Shown: positions 52,717 to 62,107 of the stretch, one piece after another
Layout of the letters: every line of letters starts with the position of its first letter
Numbering within the stretch: position 1 is the stretch's first letter
Assembly (NCBI GenBank): GCA_002212725.1
Contig: MTCR01000143.1
Span: forward strand, 62,001 to 126,000
Source of the DNA: Sphingobacteriales bacterium TSM_CSM
GTDB taxonomy: Bacteria > Bacteroidota > Bacteroidia > Chitinophagales > UBA2359
DNA length: 64,000 nucleotides
Reading direction: 5' to 3'
Program-made: the position numbers and the translations under genes
Notes under the pieces: generated by a model
Told to the model about the DNA's origin: nothing
Database searches by the model: none
The model's input: only the letters and a program-made list of their open reading frames with translations

Positions 52717-54174
52717 ATGCATAAAAAACTATTACTTTTTATCAGCATTTTCCTGCTGCTTTCCGGCGGTTTACAGGCACAAAAAATTAACGAAACCGAC
52801 CGGCTTATAAAAATTCAGCGGTTATTGCGCATTTATGATGTACTGAAACAGTTTTCGGGAGTGGCCATAGTAGCCAAAGACGGGGTGCCTTTGTACAAAT
52901 ACACGGCAGGCATTACCAATTTCGACTACCGGGTGCCCAACTCCTTGTCGGGGCAGTTTAACATGTTTGGCATTACCGAATCTTTTACGGCTTTAGGCAT
53001 TATGCAATTAGTGCAGCAAGGTAAAATTAATTTAGATGCAACGGTGGGCACCTATCTGCCCCAGTTTACCAACCAGCAAATAAAAAAACTAACCCTTGAA
53101 CAACTGCTTTCGCACAGTTCGGGCATAACAGACTATTACAAGTTGCCCGATTATGTGGGTAATTTTTTAACCGTAACCAGCATTTCAGACCTTACCAAAA
53201 TTATAGATAAAGAGCCTTTGCAGTTTGAACCCGGCAGCATGGTGCAACGCTCGCCTTCCAATTACGTAATACTGGCTGCTGTTATTGAAAAAGTATCGGG
53301 GCAGGCATACAGCAATTACCTCAGACAATACATTTTTACCCCCGGCGGTTTAAACAACGCCGCTTTGTATTACTGGTATGAAAGCGTAAGCAACAAAGCC
53401 GTAGGTTATACTTTTGACGAAAACAACAAACCCATTACCAATGCTGCCTTTTGGGGCGCTTATCCGTTTGGCGCAGATGGCGTGTACTGCAATGCCGAGG
53501 AACTGATTGCTTTTATTAAAAACCTTTCTGATGGTAAATTGCTCTCTAATACCTACCTCGATAAAATGTTTACCGCTTATACCGACCCCGATGTGGGCGG
53601 CTATGGACTGGGCTGGAAAATTAAACAATACGGCGACAACAGCAAGGTTATTTACCAAAGTGGCGGCGTACAGGGCTTAAGCACGTTCATCAGCTACTCG
53701 CCGGCGCAAAAATATGCCGTGGTAGTACTCTCTAACCACAACCCCAATACTGCCCAGTTTTTGGGCGGTATGATAGACCAGGCACTTTATACCGATGATT
53801 TTCTGGTACCTGCCAATGCCGTGGCGTTTCAGTTAAATAAACTGGCACAAGACAACGGCTTTGATTATTTAATTGCCAATTTTGACGAGTTAGCCCGTAA
53901 AAACAGTGTGAATATAGACGGCGCCTGGCTATTGCATGGTTACGGCAGAGACCTTATGCAAAAAGGCGAATATACAAATGCACTTGAAATTTTTAAAATA
54001 AACCTGCGCAAGTTTCCTAACGAGCCGGTAGTGTATGACGGCATGGGCGATTGCTACTATAAAATGGCCAAACCCGAAATGGCGCAATACTATTTTGAAG
54101 AAAAGTTACGCAAAAAACCCGATGACAACTACGCCCGAAGCATGTTAAAAATGATTAAGGAATACCGCAAATAA
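52717..54174 (+). CDS. Beta-lactamase-fold (class C/PBP-like) protein with degraded catalytic motifs and C-terminal TPR
   Basis: The protein has 485 residues. A signal peptide (LLFISIFLLLSGGLQAQ) precedes a serine-hydrolase fold: FSGVAIVAKDGVPLYKYTAG, LTLEQLLSHSSGITDYY, GSMVQRSPSNYVILAAVIEK and GYGLGWKI. However, the catalytic SxxK, normally in (I/F)gSxTKxFTA, is G85-I-T-E88 (FGITESFTALG); the usual YxN Tyr is replaced in RSPSNY; and the HxG of motif 3 is Q314-S-G. All three active-site motifs are changed, so peptide or ester hydrolysis is unlikely. Residues about 400-485 hold TPR-like helices (AKPEMAQYYFEEKLRKKPDD). It may have a binding or scaffold role in the periplasm. Confidence 0.83.
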   Translation: MHKKLLLFISIFLLLSGGLQAQKINETDRLIKIQRLLRIYDVLKQFSGVAIVAKDGVPLYKYTAGITNFDYRVPNSLSGQFNMFGITESFTALGIMQLVQQGKINLDATVGTYLPQFTNQQIKKLTLEQLLSHSSGITDYYKLPDYVGNFLTVTSISDLTKIIDKEPLQFEPGSMVQRSPSNYVILAAVIEKVSGQAYSNYLRQYIFTPGGLNNAALYYWYESVSNKAVGYTFDENNKPITNAAFWGAYPFGADGVYCNAEELIAFIKNLSDGKLLSNTYLDKMFTAYTDPDVGGYGLGWKIKQYGDNSKVIYQSGGVQGLSTFISYSPAQKYAVVVLSNHNPNTAQFLGGMIDQALYTDDFLVPANAVAFQLNKLAQDNGFDYLIANFDELARKNSVNIDGAWLLHGYGRDLMQKGEYTNALEIFKINLRKFPNEPVVYDGMGDCYYKMAKPEMAQYYFEEKLRKKPDDNYARSMLKMIKEYRK

Positions 54175-54189
54175 GTACACCCTGTACCT

Positions 54190-54340
54190 ATTTCGGTTGT
54201 ACCTTTGTTGGTGATGTTTTTAACTGAATTCCTTTCATTTTAGCGCAAAGAACGCAAAGTTTTTTTGCTCCTTGGTCAATGTTTCCAATCAGCAGGGAAC
54301 AAAAGAAAATGCCGGCATTTACAGATAGTAACTGAATAGT
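54190..54340 (-). repeat. Dispersed repeat, copy 3 (diverged, inverted)
   Basis: Read on the minus strand it matches the element at 30970-31122 over about 150 nt with roughly 15 percent differences by eye. It includes the TACCTTTG box at 54200-54207 (plus orientation here). It lies between the beta-lactamase-fold gene and kmo, which are convergent. Confidence 0.75.
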
Positions 54341-54400
54341 TACGTCACCCATGTTTTTTTCAAATTTGCAGGGCGCACGTTCTTGCTGTGTGTTGTCGTT

Positions 54401-55774
54401 TTATACCTGTTTCAGGTAATCGTCCATATATTGGTCAAGAATTTGGGTTAGCTGGCCGTTATCCCATTTTTCTTCCACATTGGGTATGCCCATAATTTTG
54501 GCAAACAGTTGGTCTTGCAGTTTACCAATTCGCAGCGCTTCGGAGTATGGCAGGTTGGGGCTGAAGGTAACCATTGAATACAGCGGTATGTACCGGTTTT
54601 CGTATTGCAGGTTCAGCCTTCGCTCTATTTCTTTGCGCAGTATAAAATCGGGGTCGGCCACCAGGTCGCGCATTTCTACAAAGTTGCGCAATGCCAGTTC
54701 TGCAATAGCATTGGCATCGGGTATGCGGCTTTGCTGATATTGTTGCAGCGCGTGTGGCCAGTGTATGCTTCCATCGGGTTGCATGTGTTGATTCAGTATG
54801 TTGTTCAGCACGCTGCAATCTTCAAACCCGCAGTTCATGCCCTGCCCGTAAAAAGGCACAATGGCATGGGCGGCATCGCCAATAAGGGCAATTTTATGGT
54901 TATACACCCAGGGTTTGCACCGTATAAGCACCAGCGAGGAAGTGGGGTTGTGAAAAAAATCTTCCATGAGTGTAGGCATAAGCGCCTTTGCATCGGGAAA
55001 ATAGTGGTCAAAAAAATCATTTACCCCGGCTTCTGTTTTCAGCATTTCAAAAGACGGGTTGCCTTCAAACTCCAGAAACAGGGTACAGGTAAAACTGCCG
55101 TCGGTATTGGGCAGGGCAATGAGCATAAAACTTTTCCGGGGCCAAATATGCAGGGCATTTTTTTCCATAAGCCATGAACCGTTGGGTCCCGGTGGTATGG
55201 TAAGTTCTTTATAACCGTGTTCAATATAATCCTGGGCATAATCAAAGCGGTCGGTAAATTGCATACTGCCGCGCACGGCAGAAAAAGCGCCATCTGCGCC
55301 AAAAACAACATCGGCCTGCGCTGTATTGGCTGTGCCTGTGTTTTGGTCTTGCAGGTACAGGGTGGCTGCATTCAGGTCTATTTTAGTGCAGCGTTGGTTA
55401 AAGTAAAAATGTACATTTTCAAAATCATCGGCGCAGTTCATTAAGGTTTTGTTGAGGTCTGCCCTTGAAACCGAGTAAATGCATTGCCCTTCTTTTCCGT
55501 AGGGCTGAAAAGACAGGCTGCCATCAATATTATGTACCATTCTGCCATACATGGGTATGGCAATTTGGCGTATATGGTTGGCCACACCCACTTCTTCCAG
55601 CGCCTTCCAGCCGCGGTCGCTAAGGGCTAAGTTAATAGACCTGCCGCCGTCAACCACCTGCTTGCGCATATCGGGGCGGCGTTCATAAACGTGTACATCA
55701 AATCCTTTTTTTGCAAGGTACATGGCCAGCAAAGAACCCACCAGCCCGGCCCCGGCTATTGTAATTTTGTGCAT
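54401..55774 (-). CDS. kmo: Kynurenine 3-monooxygenase
   Basis: The protein has 457 residues. It is an FAD-dependent monooxygenase that makes 3-hydroxykynurenine from kynurenine using NADPH and oxygen. KITIAGAGLVGSLLAMYLAK is the FAD GxGxxG; DGGRSINLALSDRGWKALEE is the family's RSINLALS.RG..AL block; VVFGADGAFSAVRGSM is the DG motif; and LIGDAAHAIVPFYGQGMNCG followed by FEDC is the GD-motif with the KMO-specific FYGQGMN. The C-terminus (YIPLYSMVTFSPNLPYSEAL) is also diagnostic. No kynureninase or other tryptophan catabolism gene is next to it; a thiolase of aromatic catabolism type is 850 nt away on the other strand. Confidence 0.94.
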   Translation of the reverse strand: MHKITIAGAGLVGSLLAMYLAKKGFDVHVYERRPDMRKQVVDGGRSINLALSDRGWKALEEVGVANHIRQIAIPMYGRMVHNIDGSLSFQPYGKEGQCIYSVSRADLNKTLMNCADDFENVHFYFNQRCTKIDLNAATLYLQDQNTGTANTAQADVVFGADGAFSAVRGSMQFTDRFDYAQDYIEHGYKELTIPPGPNGSWLMEKNALHIWPRKSFMLIALPNTDGSFTCTLFLEFEGNPSFEMLKTEAGVNDFFDHYFPDAKALMPTLMEDFFHNPTSSLVLIRCKPWVYNHKIALIGDAAHAIVPFYGQGMNCGFEDCSVLNNILNQHMQPDGSIHWPHALQQYQQSRIPDANAIAELALRNFVEMRDLVADPDFILRKEIERRLNLQYENRYIPLYSMVTFSPNLPYSEALRIGKLQDQLFAKIMGIPNVEEKWDNGQLTQILDQYMDDYLKQV

Positions 55775-55863
55775 AAAATACCAGCATATTAAAATGAAAC
55801 CATTAACTTTGTTACGGCAGCAGCCCCAAACTGCAAAGGTATAAAACTCTGCTGCAATTACCT

Positions 55864-56502
55864 ATGAACCCGGCCTGTACCACATTGCTTTTAAACAGGT
55901 GGCTAAAGTTACTGCAAAAAACCGAAACCACCGCACAACAACAGCAAACGCTGCTGGAGGCGCTGCTAAAAAGATATTCGGCACAAGGGCGTGTTTACCA
56001 CAACACCAATCATTTATGCGAAATTTTTACCCTGCTTGACGAATTTGCCCATCTTCTTACAGAACCCGATGCCGCCAACTGGGCTGTTTTTTACCACGAT
56101 GCTGTTTACAACCCCCTGCGCAAAGACAATGAACAGCGCAGCGCACAACTTGCCCTGAAGGTAATGCAAAACCTGAATTTGCCCCCGCAAACCACAACTC
56201 TTACACAAGAACTGATATTGGCTACCCAAAACCATATTGCCCCGCAGCCAAATGTAAACATATACCTGTTTTTAGATGCCGATTTGGCCATTTTGGGGGC
56301 AGAACCCGAAAAATACGACCGGTACGCCCGTGCCATAAGAACCGAATACCGTTTAGTGCCCGATATTCTGTACCAACCCGGCCGGAAACGGGTATTGCAA
56401 CACCTGCTTGCCAAGCCGGCGCTGTACTATATGCCGCAAATGCAGGCACGGTTTGAGCAACAAGCCCGCCTCAACATGCAACGCGAACTGGAAACCCTGT
56501 AA
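55864..56502 (+). CDS. HD-domain metal-dependent phosphohydrolase-like protein
   Basis: The protein has 212 residues. YHNTNHLCEIFTLLDEF supplies the first His pair and NWAVFYHDAVYNPLRKDNEQ the HD motif with H-D; ILATQNHIAPQPNV and LFLDADLAILGAEPEKYDRY give the remaining metal His and the distal Asp. This is the set of the predicted metal-dependent HD superfamily (COG4339). The substrate is not known. It diverges from kmo and precedes the thiolase gene, which has its own promoter. Confidence 0.85.
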   Translation: MNPACTTLLLNRWLKLLQKTETTAQQQQTLLEALLKRYSAQGRVYHNTNHLCEIFTLLDEFAHLLTEPDAANWAVFYHDAVYNPLRKDNEQRSAQLALKVMQNLNLPPQTTTLTQELILATQNHIAPQPNVNIYLFLDADLAILGAEPEKYDRYARAIRTEYRLVPDILYQPGRKRVLQHLLAKPALYYMPQMQARFEQQARLNMQRELETL

Positions 56503-56571
56503 CCCCAACTGTATTACTTGTAAAATGGCTGTTAACCGTCGCTCAGCATGGCACAGAACCCCGAAATAACG

Positions 56572-56579
56572 TACCTTTG
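56572..56579 (+). promoter_or_regulatory. -7 box of the thiolase gene
   Basis: TACCTTTG matches the TAnnTTTG consensus; no good -33 TTG is visible. A start near 56586 would exclude the in-frame codon at 56577 as initiation site and supports the ATG at 56619. Confidence 0.5.
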
Positions 56580-56618
56580 CCCCAAAATTATACCAATACC
56601 ACCACTACTCCCAATACC

Positions 56619-57824
56619 ATGATAACACCGGTTTATGTAATTGATGCCCTCAGAACCCCTATTGGCAGCTATGGCGGTACACTAAGCAGTATGCGCCCCG
56701 ACGATTTGGCGGCTCACGTAATACGCGCCCTGCTGCAAAGAAACCCGCAAATTGCCCCCGCGCTTATTGAAGATGTAATTTTGGGCGCAGCCAACCAAGC
56801 CGGCGAAGACAACCGCAACGTGGCACGCATGGCACTGCTGCTGGCCGGGCTGCCCGTAGAAACAGGCGGTGTAACGGTAAACCGGCTTTGTGCATCGGGT
56901 TTGCAGGCGGTTATGGATGCCGCCCGCGGTATTATGCTGGGCGAGGGCATGGCTTACATTGCCGGCGGCGCCGAAAGCATGAGCCGCGCCCCGTTTGTAA
57001 TGGCCAAAGCCGATACCGCCTTTAGCAGGCAAACCGAGGTGTATGATACCACGCTTGGCTGGCGATTTTTAAACGCCCGCTTAGCCAAACTGTATCACCC
57101 CTACAGTATGGGCGAAACCGCCGAAAACGTAGCCCGGCAATGGAACATAAGCCGTACAGAACAAGATGAATTTGCCCTCGAATCGCAGCAAAAATACCAG
57201 CAGGCATTTGCACAAAACCGCTTTAAACCCGAAATAGTTCCTGTTGAGGTGCAGCCCAACCGCAAAACTCCGCCTGTATTAATTGACACCGATGAACACC
57301 CCCGCCAAACCACGCTTGAAAAGCTGGCCAAACTGCCCGCCGCCTTTGTGCCAAACGGAACCGTTACGGCCGGCAACTCATCGGGCATTAACGACGGCGC
57401 TGCGGCCCTGCTGCTGGTAAGCGAAACATTGGTTAAACAACTTCAGCTCCAACCCCTGGCAAGAGTGGTATCTATGGCCATTGCCGGCGTTGACCCGCAA
57501 TACATGGGCATTGGACCCGTGCCCGCCACCCAAAAAGCCCTGAAACGTGCCGGGCTAGCCGTTAATAACATTGACCTTGTTGAACTCAACGAAGCCTTTG
57601 CATCGCAATCGTTGGCCTGCATGCGCGATTTAAACCTGAACCCGCAGTTGGTAAACGTAAACGGCGGAGCCATTGCCCTGGGACACCCGTTGGGTTGTTC
57701 GGGCGCGCGTATAAGTGCCACCCTGCTGCACGAACTGCAACGCCGCAACAATGCCCGCTACGGGCTTGCCACCATGTGTATTGGTGTGGGGCAAGGAGCA
57801 GCCATTATTTACGAAAAATGCTGA
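56619..57824 (+). CDS. pcaF: Acetyl-CoA acyltransferase, 3-oxoadipyl-CoA thiolase type
   Basis: The protein has 401 residues from the ATG at 56619. VYVIDALRTPIGSYGGTLSS, ANQAGEDNRNVARMALLLAG and GGAESMSRAPFVMAKADTAF with DTTLGWRFLN closely follow the PcaF/PaaJ subgroup rather than general FadA or AtoB thiolases. The acylated Cys91 lies in NRLCASGLQAV; His is in GGAIALGHPLGCSGARI; the second Cys is in TMCIGVGQGAAIIYE. It cleaves 3-oxoadipyl-CoA to succinyl-CoA and acetyl-CoA at the end of the beta-ketoadipate or phenylacetate route. Partner genes are not in the window, so the exact pathway is open. Confidence 0.82.
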   Translation: MITPVYVIDALRTPIGSYGGTLSSMRPDDLAAHVIRALLQRNPQIAPALIEDVILGAANQAGEDNRNVARMALLLAGLPVETGGVTVNRLCASGLQAVMDAARGIMLGEGMAYIAGGAESMSRAPFVMAKADTAFSRQTEVYDTTLGWRFLNARLAKLYHPYSMGETAENVARQWNISRTEQDEFALESQQKYQQAFAQNRFKPEIVPVEVQPNRKTPPVLIDTDEHPRQTTLEKLAKLPAAFVPNGTVTAGNSSGINDGAAALLLVSETLVKQLQLQPLARVVSMAIAGVDPQYMGIGPVPATQKALKRAGLAVNNIDLVELNEAFASQSLACMRDLNLNPQLVNVNGGAIALGHPLGCSGARISATLLHELQRRNNARYGLATMCIGVGQGAAIIYEKC

Positions 57825-57873
57825 TGCCCTGTTTTTTAACGGATGCACTCACTAAAAACAGCTAAATTTACCC

Positions 57874-57881
57874 TATCTTTG
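57874..57881 (+). promoter_or_regulatory. -7 box of the coiled-coil protein gene
   Basis: TATCTTTG matches the consensus and predicts a start near 57888, giving a leader of about 130 nt before the ATG at 58020. The leader is rich in ACC/TTTACC words but shows no stable hairpin. Confidence 0.5.
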
Positions 57882-58019
57882 CATAAATAACCGCTTTATC
57901 CACTAACAAATACCGCCCCGTTCCCTCATAACGGCAACCCTGCCGCCACCCGCAACAACGTTGTTTACCACTTTACCACCTACCACCTTAACCGATTTAC
58001 CAGACTAAACTTGCCAACA

Positions 58020-59393
58020 ATGAAAGACAGAATTGCCTTTTGGGCCGAACAAGCCAACGAAAAAATATTTGTTATAGTAAGGCTAAGACTGGAAGACGAT
58101 ATTTTCGACATCTGGACAATGCCCAAATCAAGTATTTCCGATGAGTTTGAAAAAAAAGCCCTGGCAAATGACACCATTGACCAGATTAACCCGGAACAAC
58201 TGCCCGAACCGCATACGCATATTGAACGCAGTGTAATGGAAGAATATTTGTTGCCCGAAACCATAAAAACACACGAAACGCTGCTGGTTAAACGGGCCGA
58301 AACAGAATGGCGGGTAAAAGTACTGTCAAACAAACTGTCGCAGCAACTGGAAAAAATGATTGACGAGTTGTTTGCTCAGGTAAAATCGCTTACCGAGTAC
58401 GACAACGAAATGTGGGACCTTACCAAAACTTTTTGGGATAAGGTTAACAACCATTTTCAGGAGAAAGACCTTACCCGCGAACATGCCGGCATGTTGCGCG
58501 ATAAAATTAATGAGGCTTTTAACATTCTGAAATCTTTGCGCAAATCGGCGCAGGAGCAGTTTGGCAAAGAAGCGCAAAAAGCTTTTGAGCAAATATCGGG
58601 GCAGGTGCAGAAAATTATAGATACCTTTTCGCCTAAAGCGAACCTTAATTTTGTTTTCGACCAACTGAAAAAACTGCAGGAAGAGGCCAACAAAGCCCGC
58701 TTAGGCGCCGAAATGCGCAAACAACTGTATGAATTGCTCAACAATGCCTTTGAAATGGTAAAGGCAGAGCGCCAGAAATCGGGGTTGCGCCACCTCGAAA
58801 ACCGCATTAAGGGGCTGCAAGATGTTATTGCCCGCATGGAAAAAAGCATTAAAGAAGATAACAACGAGCTTAATTTCCAGAAAAACCGCCTGCAACATAC
58901 CAGCGGGCAATTAGAGGCACAATTGCGCGAGGCCAAAATGCAAATGATTAAAACCCAACTCGAATCGAAAGAGGCAAAACTGGCCGATATGCTCAAAACG
59001 CTGGAAGGGTTAAATAACCAACTAAAACAAGAGCAAAAACGGTACGGAAATGCAACCGGTAAACAGGCAAAAGAAAAACCTGCCGAAAAAAAGAACCTGG
59101 ATAGAGACAAAAAAAGAAGCCCGAATAAAGACAAAAAAACAACAGCCGGCACCGAAACGCCCGAAATAGAGGCTGCTACAGAACAGCCGGACAATACTAC
59201 CGCCGAAGATACTGCCGGCGGCAGCCAAGACCTCATACTGCCCGAAATACAACACCATTTCTATGAACCCGTGCAGGAAACCGACGTGGAATTGTATATG
59301 GAAGAGAAAACCGTAAAACCGGTTAACCCCGAAGATTACGCCGATGGCGACGGAACCTACGACTACGACCGCGAAGACCGTTCTGATGCATAG
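58020..59393 (+). CDS. Long coiled-coil protein of unknown function
   Basis: The protein has 457 residues from the ATG at 58020 (a TTG nine bases earlier is in frame). There is no signal peptide or membrane segment. Residues 1-90 form a small mixed domain (FVIVRLRLEDDIFDIWTMPK). From about 95 to 345 it is almost continuous alpha-helix with heptads (SNKLSQQLEKMIDELFAQVK, LKSLRKSAQEQFGKEAQKAF, ENRIKGLQDVIARMEKSIKE). The tail is first Lys/Glu/Thr-rich, then acidic (ADGDGTYDYDREDRSDA). I recognise no family. It could be a structural or scaffold protein. Confidence 0.65.
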   Translation: MKDRIAFWAEQANEKIFVIVRLRLEDDIFDIWTMPKSSISDEFEKKALANDTIDQINPEQLPEPHTHIERSVMEEYLLPETIKTHETLLVKRAETEWRVKVLSNKLSQQLEKMIDELFAQVKSLTEYDNEMWDLTKTFWDKVNNHFQEKDLTREHAGMLRDKINEAFNILKSLRKSAQEQFGKEAQKAFEQISGQVQKIIDTFSPKANLNFVFDQLKKLQEEANKARLGAEMRKQLYELLNNAFEMVKAERQKSGLRHLENRIKGLQDVIARMEKSIKEDNNELNFQKNRLQHTSGQLEAQLREAKMQMIKTQLESKEAKLADMLKTLEGLNNQLKQEQKRYGNATGKQAKEKPAEKKNLDRDKKRSPNKDKKTTAGTETPEIEAATEQPDNTTAEDTAGGSQDLILPEIQHHFYEPVQETDVELYMEEKTVKPVNPEDYADGDGTYDYDREDRSDA

Positions 59394-59532
59394 AGTGGCG
59401 CACCGCATGATGTGCATACCCGTGCTTCGGGAGCAATGAAAGCAGGTAAACAGGTGTCTGTTGCAGTATTGTTTTTATGGCAGATACACTGTCAAACCAA
59501 CCATTTAACCGAATAAGGTACGGTAACCCCAC

Positions 59533-60618
59533 ATGAGCAATATCCCTACCGAAACAACTGTTAAAAAATCGCTTGCCGGGCAAAACAACCGGCTGGCCGA
59601 TACCTTGGTACAGTTGCAGGTGCTCAATGGCAACCACCCGGCAAACCAAAAACAATTCGCGCCGGTTGAGCAAAAAATGTGCGAGGCAGGATTGTACCCC
59701 CTTTTACCCACCGGCGTAGAAATTTTGCAGGTAAACGTGGGTAAACGGTGCAACCAAACCTGCGCCCACTGCCATGTAGATGCCGGCCCCGACCGCCGCG
59801 AAGCCATGAGCATGGAAACTATGCAACAATGCCTTAATGTGCTTGCCCAAAACCCCCGTGTTACCACCTTAGATATTACCGGCGGCGCACCCGAAATGCA
59901 TCCGCTTTTTAAATGGCTGGCAGAGGAGGCAACAAAACTGGGTAAAAAGGTAATAGACCGGTGCAATTTAACCATTATTACCGCAAACTCCCAATACCGG
60001 CAATTGCCGCAGTTTTTTGCCGCCAATGGCATAGAGGTGGTTTCTTCGCTGCCGCATTTTGGCGCTTTGCATACCAACCGGCAGCGTGGAAACGGCGTTT
60101 TTGAGGCTTCGGTAGAGGCTCTGCAACTGCTTAATGAGGTAGGGTATGGACAAGAGGGCAGTGGCCTGGTACTCAATTTGGTGTATAACCCTTCGGGGGC
60201 ATTTTTACCCGGCTCCCAGCAAAACCTCGAAACCGAGTTTAAGCGGCAGTTGCACCGCAAATATGGCATTGTTTTTAACCGCCTTTTTGCAATTACCAAC
60301 ATGCCCATTAGCCGTTATTTGCACTTTTTACTGCAAAGTGGCCAATACGAACCCTACATGCAACTGCTTATTGACAATTTTAACCCCGCCGCCGCAAAGG
60401 GGGTTATGTGCCGGAACACCATTTCGGTAAGTTGGGAAGGATTTTTGTACGATTGCGATTTTAACCAAATGCTCAACTTACAAGTTAGTGCAGGCGCGCC
60501 GCAGCACATAAGCAATTTTAATCTGCAACAACTTAACGAGCGGCAAATTGTACTAAACCAGCATTGCTACGGCTGCACGGCCGGCAGCGGTTCGGGGTGC
60601 GGGGGCGCTACTGCATAG
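59533..60618 (+). CDS. arsS: Radical SAM protein ArsS (arsenosugar biosynthesis family, DUF3641)
   Basis: The protein has 361 residues. LQVNVGKRCNQTCAHCHVDA carries the CxxxCxxC that holds the 4Fe-4S cluster for SAM cleavage; TTLDITGGAPEMHPLFKWL is the GGE-like SAM contact. EVVSSLPHFGALHTNRQRGN, LNLVYNPSGAFLPGSQQNLE, MPISRYLHFL and MCRNTISVSWEGFLYDCDFN are the markers of this family. The C-terminal DUF3641 ends in CYGCTAGSGSGCGG, a Cys-rich motif likely for an extra cluster. Its described role is transfer of a 5'-deoxyadenosyl group to dimethylarsinous acid in arsenosugar formation. No ArsM-like arsenite methyltransferase is adjacent. Confidence 0.92.
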   Translation: MSNIPTETTVKKSLAGQNNRLADTLVQLQVLNGNHPANQKQFAPVEQKMCEAGLYPLLPTGVEILQVNVGKRCNQTCAHCHVDAGPDRREAMSMETMQQCLNVLAQNPRVTTLDITGGAPEMHPLFKWLAEEATKLGKKVIDRCNLTIITANSQYRQLPQFFAANGIEVVSSLPHFGALHTNRQRGNGVFEASVEALQLLNEVGYGQEGSGLVLNLVYNPSGAFLPGSQQNLETEFKRQLHRKYGIVFNRLFAITNMPISRYLHFLLQSGQYEPYMQLLIDNFNPAAAKGVMCRNTISVSWEGFLYDCDFNQMLNLQVSAGAPQHISNFNLQQLNERQIVLNQHCYGCTAGSGSGCGGATA

Positions 60619-60723
60619 CGGCAAAAGGAGGCGGCAAGGGTAATTTTTCAGCACCAAATGTACTATTAGTATAATTATCCTCACCCATGTGCCCCGTAAG
60701 CCGGCGCGTGTGATGCACGGCAA

Positions 60724-62100
60724 CTACTGTTTGTTGTTACCTGTATTCCATTTTTCCAGCACGGCGCAATTGGCATAACGCTCGTCGATATGAATATAGG
60801 TTTTGGGTATGCGGCGTTGCATCCATTTGAGCATTACGCGTTGTTTTTCGTTTTCCTCTACAATGCTTCGAATGCGGTTATAGTCGTCTTTAAGGTTGGC
60901 AATATGAGGTTTGGTGCGGGTTTGCACATAAAAAATGCGGTAAGCTTTGCTGCCGTCGCGCAATTCAAAAGGAACGGGTTTTGATATTTGTCCTTCTTTA
61001 AGGGTGTCTATGGTAAAATAGATGGTGGGGTCAATTTCGTTCATTTCAAAAAAACTGCTGCCCGACGGGTTGTAGAGCAAGCCGCCGGTAGCTTTGGAGT
61101 CTTCATCTTCCGAAAATTTTTCTACTGCTTTTTTAAAGGTAAGTGCGGTATCGGTAAGAATGGCGGTGCGGATGCTGTCGAGGCGGTTAAGGGCATCTTG
61201 CAGTTCCACTTCCGATACTTTGGGTTTAATGAGTATGTGGCGGGTATGAATTTTATCGCCGCGCCGTTCGAGCAGTTGAATGAGGTGGTATCCGAATTTG
61301 CTTTCTACCGGTTCAGACAATTCACCGGGTTTGAGTTTAAAAGCGGCGCCTTCAAATTCGGGCACAAAATCGCCGCGGTTGGTCCAGCCAAGGTCGCCGC
61401 CTTGTTGGGCAGAGCCGGGGTCTTCGGAATACAGGGAGGCGAGGCGCGAAAAATCTTCGCCTTCTTCCTCTACGCGTTTTTTCAGTTTGAGGAGGGTTTG
61501 TTTTACGTCATCTTTTTGGACGCGGCTCATTTTGGGTTGTATGGCTAATTGCAGCAGTTCAATTTCGGCATTGTAATAAGGTATGCTGTCTTTTGGCATT
61601 TGGTCGAAATAGTTTTTAACTTCTGCCGGTGTTACCGAAATATTGCCCAAAATCTGGCTTTGCATTCTTTGTGCCAACAAGATGCCGCGCACTTCTTCGC
61701 GGTATTCCTCTTTAATTTCGAGCATGGTTTTGCCGTAGTAGGCTTCAAATTTTACGACATCGCCGCCAAAAAGCCCCAGAAAATAGCGCAGGCGGTTGTC
61801 AATTTCGCGTTCTACTTCTTCTTCCTTTACCTCTATGCTGTCAATTTCGGCTTGGGTTTGAAACATGCGGTCGAGCAGGAGTTGGTCTAATACCTGGCAG
61901 CGCAGGGTTCCGTCATCGGCAATATTATTTGCCCGGATTTGGTTGTACTGGTTTTCAATGTCCGAAATCAGCACAATTTTGTCGCCAACTACAGCGGCAA
62001 TTTCATCAATGGCAAAGGGTTGTGCGCAAAGGTTGGCGGCATACAGGCAGCAGGCAAGGCAAAAAAACAGGCTATGTTTAAAAATAATGCTGGCGTTCAT
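60724..62100 (-). CDS. SurA-like periplasmic peptidyl-prolyl isomerase with two parvulin domains
   Basis: The protein has 458 residues from the ATG at 62100; 37 further upstream codons are open but overlap the preceding gene and lack a signal. The signal peptide is [18 protein letters not shown]. The N-terminal chaperone part reads [20 protein letters not shown], with [20 protein letters not shown]. Parvulin domain 1 lies at about 190-290 ([58 protein letters not shown]) and a weaker second domain follows ([14 protein letters not shown]). It would help outer-membrane proteins fold. It is the second of three consecutive genes with this theme. Confidence 0.9.
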   Translation of the reverse strand: MNASIIFKHSLFFCLACCLYAANLCAQPFAIDEIAAVVGDKIVLISDIENQYNQIRANNIADDGTLRCQVLDQLLLDRMFQTQAEIDSIEVKEEEVEREIDNRLRYFLGLFGGDVVKFEAYYGKTMLEIKEEYREEVRGILLAQRMQSQILGNISVTPAEVKNYFDQMPKDSIPYYNAEIELLQLAIQPKMSRVQKDDVKQTLLKLKKRVEEEGEDFSRLASLYSEDPGSAQQGGDLGWTNRGDFVPEFEGAAFKLKPGELSEPVESKFGYHLIQLLERRGDKIHTRHILIKPKVSEVELQDALNRLDSIRTAILTDTALTFKKAVEKFSEDEDSKATGGLLYNPSGSSFFEMNEIDPTIYFTIDTLKEGQISKPVPFELRDGSKAYRIFYVQTRTKPHIANLKDDYNRIRSIVEENEKQRVMLKWMQRRIPKTYIHIDERYANCAVLEKWNTGNNKQ

Positions 62101-62107
62101 GGAGTTG

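Noticed and set aside
58457-59236. Ser/Phe/Leu-rich minus-strand frame of 259 codons opposite the coiled-coil gene
   Set aside because: It is the complement of Lys/Glu/Asp-rich helix codons; composition and lack of start context mark it as a shadow.
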